Assembly: GCA_903906615.1 (NCBI GenBank)
Contig: CAIVKT010000170.1
Span: 1-7,793 of the forward strand
Direction of reading: 5' to 3'
Length of the DNA: 7,793 bases
Source: an uncultured Bacteroidota bacterium
GTDB lineage: Bacteria; Bacteroidota; Bacteroidia; Chitinophagales; Chitinophagaceae
Shown: in pieces, positions 1 through 5,551 of the stretch
How the letters are laid out: every line of letters begins with the position of its first letter
How positions within the stretch are numbered: position 1 is the stretch's first letter
Translations under genes and position numbers: made by a program
Notes under the pieces: model-generated
What the model was told of the DNA's origin: nothing
What the model saw: the letters and a program-made list of their open reading frames with translations, nothing else
Database searches by the model: none

Positions 1-358
1 CGATGATGACCATATGCACTCCATAACCTGCATATTGGGTTTTGGTAGACAGGAGATACAGGAATTGTTCATTAGGTGTTGGAGCTTCCTTGCCCCAGAT
101 TTGCAAACTCTGCGGACTGCTCATTTTTCCATTCGACAAAAAGCAAAGAAATATCGGTTCGCACTTTTCCGGCGAAAAGCAGATACCATACACAGACTGG
201 TCATATTCTTCTATATCCCTGTTCCCACCAGGGAAAGTAGTTTCGAAAATATGGTATTTCCAGTTGTATATTTTAGCCACATCTTCTACCTCGTCGATCA
301 TTGATTGTAACGATGCGGAAAGAGAAAACCTGCCGTTATAATGAAAACTCAGTCCCAT
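1..358 (-). CDS. conserved hypothetical protein, N-terminal part (runs off left edge)
   Basis: The minus strand is open from an ATG at 358-356 to the window edge, giving 119 residues without a stop. The protein begins MGLSFHYNGRF and continues with an acidic amphipathic stretch (about 15-30, SLQSMIDEVEDVAKIY), a WKYHIFET strand (33-40), YGICF (57-61), CEPIFLCFLSNGKMSS (66-81) and FLYLLSTKTQYAG (99-111). The pattern of alternating hydrophobic strands looks like a small soluble alpha/beta protein; there is no signal peptide or membrane segment. It resembles conserved uncharacterised proteins of Bacteroidota that I have seen but cannot name, and I assign no function. Plus-strand frames over the same stretch look like shadows, with no protein-like composition. 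It lies downstream of the efflux operon on the same strand but behind a strong terminator, so it is probably a separate transcription unit. The C-terminus is missing only because of the window boundary. Confidence 0.72.
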   Translation of the reverse strand, partial: MGLSFHYNGRFSLSASLQSMIDEVEDVAKIYNWKYHIFETTFPGGNRDIEEYDQSVYGICFSPEKCEPIFLCFLSNGKMSSPQSLQIWGKEAPTPNEQFLYLLSTKTQYAGYGVHMVII

Positions 359-375
359 GAATTGTATTAATGCTA

Positions 376-404
376 TGAAAGTACACATTTACCACCAAAA
401 ACAA
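376..404 (-). promoter_or_regulatory. possible promoter of the left-edge hypothetical gene
   Basis: Reading the minus strand, TTG (404-402) is followed after 18 nt by TACTTTCA (383-376), a five-of-six match to the Bacteroidota -7 box TAnnTTTG. It would give a leader of roughly 10 nt before the ATG at 358. The -33 element lies inside the terminator stem of the preceding operon. This is a motif match only; the A/T-rich context makes chance matches likely. Confidence 0.3.
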
Positions 405-431
405 AACCCGGCGATCAGCCGGGTTTTGTTT
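399..431 (-). terminator. intrinsic terminator of the efflux operon
   Basis: A perfect 14-bp inverted repeat (399-412 with 418-431) encloses the 5-nt loop GATCA. The core stem is CCCGGC/GCCGGG, and A/T tracts form the outer stem. Transcripts from the minus strand end in a U-rich run (TTTTGTTTTTGG on that strand), 10 nt after the stop codon of the pump gene. The A tract on the other arm means it could also stop plus-strand transcription. Confidence 0.88.
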
Positions 432-440
432 GAAAATTTA

Positions 441-2027
441 TTAGTGCATTGCTTCAGAAAGGTCAATTTTCTGGGCTTTCTTATTCGTCTTCACCATCAG
501 CATAAAAGGTATGCAGATGAGGAACATCAGGCCGAGGTACAGGAATACATCCATATACGATAATACCTGTGCCTGCTTCGTCACCATATAGTCCAGCGTT
601 TGGTGGGCGCTGCCCAGCGCTATATCCGGGGTCATCCCCTTGGCTATATAGTTGGCCTGCATCCCCTGTACACGCTGCTGCACATAAGGGTTATCAGCAG
701 AAAGCTTGCTTACCAGGTCATTCCTGTGTACCATGTTCTGGCGGGCCATGAAAGTGGTAATGAGGGCTATACCAAACGAGCCACCCAGTTGCCGCATCAT
801 ACCCGTGAAGGATGCCCCCTGCCCTATCTGCTGTCCTTTGAGCGATGATAAAGAAAGCGCTGTAATAGGAATGAACAACATTCCCATACCCATACCACGC
901 AATATCAGCATCCAGAAGAAGGCATCTTTGCCGGTATCAGGTGTAAGCACCTTATACCCCCAAAAACTGTACAGGAAGAAGATAAGCATACCTAATGCTA
1001 CCAGCAACTGTTGCTTCACGCCCCGTTGCAGCAGTTGCCCGATGATGGGCATCATAAAGGCGGTAGTGAGCGCGGCAGGCACCATCAATGCACCCGATTG
1101 CTGTGCTGTCCATCCAAGTGTGCTTTGGGTGTACAGCGGTATGATGAATGTAGACCCATACAGCCCGAAGCCAAGTATGAACGAAAGTATGGTCCCGACT
1201 CGCAGGTTACCGTTTTTGAGTACCCGCAGTTCCACAATGGGGTTCTTGGCCGTCAGCTCCCTCCACAAGAAGAAGAAAAAACCAAGTATGAAGGTCACAG
1301 CCAATGAGGTAATGACATCACTATGAAACCAATCATCCTCCTGCCCCCGCTCCAGTACATATTGCAGCGAGCCTACCGATATAGCCAGCAATGCTATGCC
1401 CAGCCAGTCTACATCTTTAGCAGCCTTCTTTTCTGCATACTTAGGGCTGCGCACAAATTGCAACGTGAGGATGGTAGCGATAACACCAATAGGAATGTTG
1501 ATGTAGAATATATACGGCCAGGAGAAATTTTCCACTATATAACCACCTAACGGCGGACCCAGCGTGGGACCTATGATCACCCCTAATCCATATATAGCCT
1601 GCGCCATGCTTCTCTTCTCAGGCGGGTAGCTTTCCGTGATGATCGTTTGCGAGGTAACCAGCAAAGCGCCGCCCCCAAGCCCCTGTAAGAAACGGTAGAA
1701 CACCAGCTCCCATATACCGTGCGCATTACCGCAAAGGAACGAGCATACGGTAAAGATGATAATGGATGCGGCAAAATAATTGCGCCTGCCAAATTGTGCC
1801 GACAGCCAGCTGGTCATAGGCACAACTATTACGTTGCCTATCGCGTATGCGGTGATCACCCAGCCTATTTCATTCAATGTAGCGCCCAGGTTGCCCTTCA
1901 TATCATTGAGGGCCACGTTGACGATAGTAGTATCCACGATCTCCAGCAGCGCGCAAAATATTACAGTGACCGTGATGATCACCCGCCGTGGTCCGTACTC
2001 TACTAATGATTCATGGTTTTGTAACAT
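441..2027 (-). CDS. emrB: DHA2-family (EmrB/QacA) MFS drug efflux permease, 14 TM
   Basis: A proton-driven inner-membrane antiporter of 528 residues, the usual length for 14-helix DHA2 pumps. What is visible: TM1 carries the D1 motif VDTTIVNVAL (31-40); the TM2-3 loop has a motif A variant WLSAQFGRR (74-82); TM5 has the antiporter motif C, GLGVIIGPTLGPPLGGYI (147-164), followed by the family hallmark WPYIFYINIPIG (170-181). The C-terminal half contains the LRGMGMGMLFIPITALSLSSL segment typical of EmrB. TAA stop at 443-441; ATG at 2027-2025 chosen because it leads straight into TM1. It is the last gene of the operon, 21 nt after the adaptor gene and immediately before a terminator. In family terms it expels hydrophobic drugs or organic anions through the adaptor and the outer-membrane channel encoded upstream. 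The substrate cannot be read from sequence. The symbol indicates subfamily, not proven orthology. Confidence 0.95.
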   Translation of the reverse strand: MLQNHESLVEYGPRRVIITVTVIFCALLEIVDTTIVNVALNDMKGNLGATLNEIGWVITAYAIGNVIVVPMTSWLSAQFGRRNYFAASIIIFTVCSFLCGNAHGIWELVFYRFLQGLGGGALLVTSQTIITESYPPEKRSMAQAIYGLGVIIGPTLGPPLGGYIVENFSWPYIFYINIPIGVIATILTLQFVRSPKYAEKKAAKDVDWLGIALLAISVGSLQYVLERGQEDDWFHSDVITSLAVTFILGFFFFLWRELTAKNPIVELRVLKNGNLRVGTILSFILGFGLYGSTFIIPLYTQSTLGWTAQQSGALMVPAALTTAFMMPIIGQLLQRGVKQQLLVALGMLIFFLYSFWGYKVLTPDTGKDAFFWMLILRGMGMGMLFIPITALSLSSLKGQQIGQGASFTGMMRQLGGSFGIALITTFMARQNMVHRNDLVSKLSADNPYVQQRVQGMQANYIAKGMTPDIALGSAHQTLDYMVTKQAQVLSYMDVFLYLGLMFLICIPFMLMVKTNKKAQKIDLSEAMH

Positions 2028-2048
2028 ATAGTTAGCTTAGTAGTTCGG

Positions 2049-3185
2049 TTAGTCAATATGCACATCCACGTCCACGTTCATGCCGGGGCGCAGTTGCTTT
2101 ACTAATGGGTCGTTGCCGGTAAATTCAATTTTCACAGGCAGGCGCTGTACCACTTTCACAAAGTTGCCTGATGCGTTATCCGGTGGCAGCAGTGCAAAAC
2201 GCGCGCCCGTGGCAGGCGAGAAGGAAGTAACTATGGCTTCAAACTCATGATCAGGGTATGCATCTACGCTCACAGTCACTTTCTGGTTGATGCGCATTTT
2301 AGACAGCTGTGTTTCCTTGTAGTTAGCTACTACCCATGGGTTAGTGTCCAATACTACACTGAATAAGGACTGGCCTGCCTGCAAATACTGGCCTACCTGT
2401 ACATTCACCTTCGATATAAACCCGTCTTCCGGCGCGGTGATCACAGTATAAGAGAGGTTTAGTTTGGCATTGTCCAGGTCGGCCTGGCGCTGCTGTATGG
2501 TGGCGCTGGCCACACTTACCTGCTGCCCTGTGGCTGCGCTCTGTGATGTGGCTGCCGATGTCTGGCGGTTAGCTGCGTTCTTCTGGTCCATCAGCACCTG
2601 TAATTGGCGTTCAGCAGAAAGCTTGGCAGCCTCAGCTTGCTCAAACTGCTGCTGCGTGATGGTGTGGTCCTTGATCAGGTTGGCATAGCGGTTGTAGTCC
2701 TGTGTGGCGCGGGTCAGCGTCACCTTGGCTGCTTCTATCTGTGCGTCCGCAGTAGATACATTGGCCTGGTAGGTGGCAATGGTCGATTTAGATGCAGTGG
2801 TGTTGGCCTGTGCCACGCCAAGGTTACTTTGTGCGGCAGCCAGCATGGCCTGTGCCTGTGCCACCTGTATCTGCTCATTGCGGTTATCCAGTATCACCAG
2901 CGTATCGCCTTTCTTTACTTTCTGGTTGTCTTTTACCCTTACCTCGGTCACATAGCCTGATGCGCGCGGTATTACGGGACTGATGTTGGCATCTATCTGC
3001 GCGTCATCAGTTTCTGCATGGTGCAATCCATGAATGTACTTGGTGAAGCCGAATGTGCCGCCTACTAATACCAATACAACCAGCGCTATCTGGAAACCCT
3101 TGCTTTTCTTTTTCGGGGCTTCTGTTTCTGCGGTTGCCATCGCGGGTGTGTGCTGTGTTTTTGCTGTTTCGTTTACTTGTGCCAT
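2049..3185 (-). CDS. emrA: EmrA/HlyD-family periplasmic adaptor (membrane fusion) protein
   Basis: This adaptor links the inner-membrane pump to the outer-membrane channel. It has 378 residues, normal for EmrA. Domains in order: a short cytoplasmic lysine-rich tail (about 1-30, KKKSKG at 25-30); one membrane anchor (about 31-50); first lipoyl half-motif and barrel start (HAETDDAQIDANISPVIPRA, 56-75); a long Ala/Gln-rich coiled-coil hairpin (about 103-240); second lipoyl half (TVITAPEDGFISKVNVQVGQ, 247-266); and a beta-barrel with the EmrA-type stretch WVVANYKETQLSKMR (284-298), a GARFALLPPDNASGNFVKVVQR signature (327-348) and a final RPGMNVDVDV strand. ATG at 3185-3183, TAA at 2051-2049. It sits 43 nt after the channel gene and 21 nt before the pump gene, the usual gene order for these tripartite systems. 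The uncleaved N-terminal anchor, rather than a lipoprotein signal, fits an MFS partner rather than an RND pump. Confidence 0.95.
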   Translation of the reverse strand: MAQVNETAKTQHTPAMATAETEAPKKKSKGFQIALVVLVLVGGTFGFTKYIHGLHHAETDDAQIDANISPVIPRASGYVTEVRVKDNQKVKKGDTLVILDNRNEQIQVAQAQAMLAAAQSNLGVAQANTTASKSTIATYQANVSTADAQIEAAKVTLTRATQDYNRYANLIKDHTITQQQFEQAEAAKLSAERQLQVLMDQKNAANRQTSAATSQSAATGQQVSVASATIQQRQADLDNAKLNLSYTVITAPEDGFISKVNVQVGQYLQAGQSLFSVVLDTNPWVVANYKETQLSKMRINQKVTVSVDAYPDHEFEAIVTSFSPATGARFALLPPDNASGNFVKVVQRLPVKIEFTGNDPLVKQLRPGMNVDVDVHID

Positions 3186-3228
3186 AATTTATGATTGAAT
3201 GTGTTGAATAATTATTTTCGGGTTAATC

Positions 3229-4563
3229 TTATTTAATTGTGCCTGCTGTCTGTTCCAGTTTTTTGTAGGCTACAAATGCGTCTGCCTTAGAAAATGTATA
3301 GTTTAGTTTGGCCTGTAGCTGTGCCACATCGGCTTCCAGCAGGTCGGTCGTGGTTACAAGGCTATTGTCGTATTTGTTCTTGGTGATGCGGTAGTTCTCA
3401 TTGGCTTGCTCTACTGCTTTAGCATACACATCTATCTTATTGATGCTCAGTATATAATTCTGGTAGTCGCGGTTAACCTCCAGCCTCACCTCGTCCGACA
3501 ATAATCCTTCATTGGCCTCTATCTGGTGCAGGCGGGCTTTAGCCTCTTGTACCCTGGCTCCTGTCTTCCAGAAGGTCGCAAAATTATATTGAAGGCCTAT
3601 ACCTATATTTAATGCGTTGTTCACTGTCAGCAGGTTTTGTAGATCTGCGGCTACATAACCACCTGTAAGCGCCAACCCTGGATAGTAGTCGCCCTTTGCC
3701 GATTTGATACCCGTAGTGGCAGCCTTTTCGCGGTAGGAAAGGGACGCAATATCTTTACGGTTCTGTAATGCTGTTTGCTCCCACTCTACTATCTTACCAG
3801 CATCTGGCAGTTGCATGAATGACGTATCAGCTGTCAGTTCTGTATCCTCGGGCAGGCCCAGCATCAGCGCCATATTCATGGTCGTGATCTTTAGATTGTT
3901 CTGCGCATCCAGCAGCGACAGCTCTATATTAGACTGTTGCAGCTGCGCCTTTAAAAGGTCGTTGCGCGCCAGCAAGCCGTTTTTCTCCAGGTTGGTGAAG
4001 TCAGTCACCCTTTGTTTCTGCTGGTTCAGGTTTTCCTGCACCAGTTGCACTGATATTTGAGCTTTATACAGATTATTGTATGCGCTTATGGTATTTTGTA
4101 TCAGTGCCTGCTTATCGCTTTCGGCATCCAGCTTCGTGGCTTCCTCCAGGTATTTCGCGCTCTCTACACCATATTTGATCTTAAATCCGGAAAACAAAGG
4201 TACCGATGCGTTCACGATTCCATATACTGCCTGGTTCACTTTTAATGAGCTGCTTTGCTTGGAGGTGTCTGATCCGCTGTTCAGCTTCACTTTCAGGTCT
4301 ATTGATGGGTTGTTCAGGCGTAGGTAAGACCCCGATGCCTTCAAGTCAGGCAGGTGGTTATTCCATGCTTCGTGGTATTGGGCTATAGCCTCATCCACCT
4401 TCGCATTGGAGACTTTAAGTTGTTTGCTACTTTTGATGCTCAGCTCTATGGCCTCGTTGAGCGAGAGGTTTCGTGCGTGTTGCGCAAAAGCATGTTGCGC
4501 GGGCGCTGCAAGCAGCAGGCTCAGAGTCGCGGCGCAAAGCTTTGTGTGTAGTTTATATATCAT
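3229..4563 (-). CDS. TolC-family outer-membrane efflux channel
   Basis: A 444-residue outer-membrane factor that should form the trimeric exit duct of this pump. The N-terminus is a Sec signal peptide (KLHTKLCAATLSLLLAA core, likely cleavage after AFA at 25-27). There is no lipobox cysteine at the mature end, so it is not an OprM-like lipoprotein. The body is the internal duplication of the OEP domain: repeat one about 32-215 (LSLNEAIELSIKSSKQL, then HLPDLKASGSYL) and repeat two about 245-440 (NRKDIASLSYREKAA, then DYYPGLALTGGYV), ending with the conserved TTDLLEADVAQLQAKLNY helix and YKKLEQTAG. The ATG at 4563-4561 lies inside the end of the regulator gene, with the two reading frames overlapping by 11 nt, so translation is probably coupled. 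TAA at 3231-3229. It is followed 43 nt later by the adaptor gene. Confidence in the family is high; pump specificity comes from context. Confidence 0.94.
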   Translation of the reverse strand: MIYKLHTKLCAATLSLLLAAPAQHAFAQHARNLSLNEAIELSIKSSKQLKVSNAKVDEAIAQYHEAWNNHLPDLKASGSYLRLNNPSIDLKVKLNSGSDTSKQSSSLKVNQAVYGIVNASVPLFSGFKIKYGVESAKYLEEATKLDAESDKQALIQNTISAYNNLYKAQISVQLVQENLNQQKQRVTDFTNLEKNGLLARNDLLKAQLQQSNIELSLLDAQNNLKITTMNMALMLGLPEDTELTADTSFMQLPDAGKIVEWEQTALQNRKDIASLSYREKAATTGIKSAKGDYYPGLALTGGYVAADLQNLLTVNNALNIGIGLQYNFATFWKTGARVQEAKARLHQIEANEGLLSDEVRLEVNRDYQNYILSINKIDVYAKAVEQANENYRITKNKYDNSLVTTTDLLEADVAQLQAKLNYTFSKADAFVAYKKLEQTAGTIK

Positions 4564-5197
4564 TAGTCAGTGTTATTTTAAAAAGGTTCTTCAAATGGGC
4601 GCTTAGTTTCTTCCTGATGTATTTCTGGTATTCCGGTTCTGTAAGATCTCCAAGGTGGTTCATTTCGCAGTAAAACCGCTTCGATATCACCACCTGGCTC
4701 ACTGTGCCTACCAGCGTCGACATCATCAGCATTATATCTATGTGTTTTTTGAATTCCCCGCTTTTTTGTCCATCCTGTATCAGTTTTTTTATAGACTGCA
4801 GGTTCCGTTTCTTTAGCTCTAAAATTAATGCCGCCACAGGTGTATTCTGTTCCAATATCTGCTCGCGCATCATTATTTTATGAAATTCCTGCTGATCCAC
4901 GAACTTATCTACGTAGTCATCTATTAAAATGTTCACCTTCTCCAGGTGGGTTATCTGGTTGTTCAGTAGCAGGTTCTCTATTTTCAGGCGCATCTGTGTC
5001 GTCTTCTGTTCAAACACCGCTTCCATTAGCTTATCCTTCGAGCCGAAGTAATAAGAGATCATCGCCACATTCACACCTGCCTCCTGTGCTATATCTCTTA
5101 CCGATGTGCCGTCAAATCCGGTCTGCGAGAACAGCTTCTCCGCGCTATGTATTATAGCGTTCTGCTTCTCACTATATGCTATGGTCTGCTTTTCCAT
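4553..5197 (-). CDS. TetR/AcrR-family transcriptional repressor, probable autoregulator of the efflux operon
   Basis: A 214-residue dimeric DNA-binding repressor. The N-terminal TetR domain is clear: helix 1 KQNAIIHSAEKLFSQTGFDG (11-30), then the helix-turn-helix TSVRDIAQEAGVNVAMISYY (31-50) and FGSKDKLMEAVF (51-62). The rest is a helical ligand-binding and dimerisation domain without recognisable residues that would name the inducer. I chose the ATG at 5197-5195. An in-frame TTG at 5218-5216 would add seven residues (PRENENM context), but that TTG lies inside the -7 promoter box and so would not be in the transcript. It is the first gene of the operon, and its last 11 nt overlap the channel gene. 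Two dyads over its promoter suggest that it represses its own operon and is released when a pump substrate binds. That regulatory role is inferred from position and from family behaviour. Confidence 0.93.
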   Translation of the reverse strand: MEKQTIAYSEKQNAIIHSAEKLFSQTGFDGTSVRDIAQEAGVNVAMISYYFGSKDKLMEAVFEQKTTQMRLKIENLLLNNQITHLEKVNILIDDYVDKFVDQQEFHKIMMREQILEQNTPVAALILELKKRNLQSIKKLIQDGQKSGEFKKHIDIMLMMSTLVGTVSQVVISKRFYCEMNHLGDLTEPEYQKYIRKKLSAHLKNLFKITLTNDI

Positions 5198-5215
5198 GTT
5201 TTCATTTTCACGGGG

Positions 5216-5246
5216 CAAAGTTAAACACTCGTTTAAAATTAAACAA
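5216..5246 (-). promoter_or_regulatory. promoter of the efflux operon (-33/-7, Bacteroidota type)
   Basis: On the minus strand TTG (5246-5244) is followed after 20 nt by TAACTTTG (5223-5216), an exact match to the Bacteroidota -7 consensus TAnnTTTG with near-ideal spacing. Transcription would start a few bases further on, leaving a leader of roughly 10 nt before the ATG at 5197. No other promoter is apparent inside the operon, whose genes overlap or are separated by less than 45 nt. Confidence 0.72.
5221..5236. promoter_or_regulatory. operator-like dyad O1 (overlaps the -7 box)
   Basis: The 16-mer TTAAACACTCGTTTAA has perfect 6-bp arms (TTAAAC/GTTTAA) around a 4-nt centre. It shares TTAAAC and CGTTT with O2, starting 18 bp away. 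Its left end lies on the -7 box, so a bound repressor would block RNA polymerase. TetR-family operators are commonly short A/T-rich dyads of this kind. Assignment to the adjacent regulator is inferred from position. Confidence 0.6.
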
Positions 5247-5258
5247 ACGTTTGATTAA
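5239..5258. promoter_or_regulatory. operator-like dyad O2 (overlaps the -33 element)
   Basis: The 20-mer TTAAACAAACGTTTGATTAA is palindromic except for one central-flank pair (5243/5254); its core CAAACGTTTG is perfect. It covers the -33 TTG (5246-5244). The centre lies 20 bp, about two helical turns, from the centre of O1, so two repressor dimers could bind the same face of the DNA. This is the better of the two sites by symmetry. Confidence 0.65.
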
Positions 5259-5436
5259 TTTTTTTGTGAAAAAAAAGTTATAGCTGTATAGGCAAAATCA
5301 ATAGGATTGAAAACAAGTAAATTATGCCAATGAAAAAGCAATATACTTCAATAAATAACTTTGGGGGAAAGTATATTTATACTAATTGCACTTCAAAAAA
5401 CGGGTCTTAAACGTTCCTTTGCGGCCTTAAAGCACC
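5259..5436. other. A/T-rich intergenic stretch without a supportable gene
   Basis: Upstream of the operators lies a T7-GTG-A8 block (5259-5276), possibly curved DNA or an UP-like element for the operon promoter. The remainder holds only a 28-codon plus-strand reading frame (ATG 5324 to TAA 5410) with no clear promoter or ribosome binding site, and an isolated plus-strand TAACTTTG (5356-5363) that has no TTG at the right distance. I see no RNA gene or terminator. The minus-strand secreted-protein gene that ends at 5552 therefore has no obvious rho-independent terminator before the efflux promoter. Confidence 0.5.
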
Positions 5437-5524
5437 GTTGTTCCCTGATGTTCCGCTTCCGCGGGCATCAGGAACTACAAATAGAGCCGATTTGCAATCG
5501 GCAGCCTCGCGAAGGACACGCAAC
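5437..5524 (-). repeat. REP-like repeat, copy A
   Basis: Read on the minus strand, this unit has a 17-nt palindrome GCCGATTGCAAATCGGC (5502-5486), a 7-nt spacer, GTAG (5478-5475), and a hairpin whose outer stem (5475-5466 with 5450-5440) is 10 bp with one bulged C at 5445. The inner stem is CCGC/GCGG (5464-5461 with 5456-5453). By hand alignment 79 of 88 columns match copy B. GTAG at the 5' foot of an imperfect hairpin is the hallmark of REP elements bound by RAYT transposases in enterobacteria. It begins 27 nt after the stop codon of the secreted-protein gene and on the same strand, so it would also be transcribed as a 3'-UTR hairpin. No U-run follows, so it is not a standard terminator. Confidence 0.8.
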
Positions 5525-5551
5525 GCAAGCAGGAATACAAAAACAAACCTG

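Noticed and set aside
14..341. Two plus-strand frames of 96 and 99 codons at the left edge
   Set aside because: They are shadows of the minus-strand hypothetical gene, which has the more protein-like composition and resembles a conserved family.
706..1326. 206-codon plus-strand frame
   Set aside because: It lies wholly antisense to the EmrB-type pump gene, is rich in Cys, Pro and Ser, and has no recognisable domain.
5356..5363. Exact plus-strand -7 box TAACTTTG, which could start an RNA through repeat A and antisense to the secreted-protein gene
   Set aside because: There is no TTG near 19-20 nt upstream and no gene follows in that direction. Transcript data would be needed to revive it.
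5324..5410. 28-codon plus-strand reading frame (begins MPMKKQYTSINNF)
   Set aside because: No TTG/TAnnTTTG promoter in front, no ribosome binding site, and no family resemblance. In A/T-rich DNA a frame of this size is expected by chance.
5437..5475. Repeat A as a rho-independent terminator of the secreted-protein gene
   Set aside because: The hairpin is strong, but the minus-strand sequence after it has no T-run.
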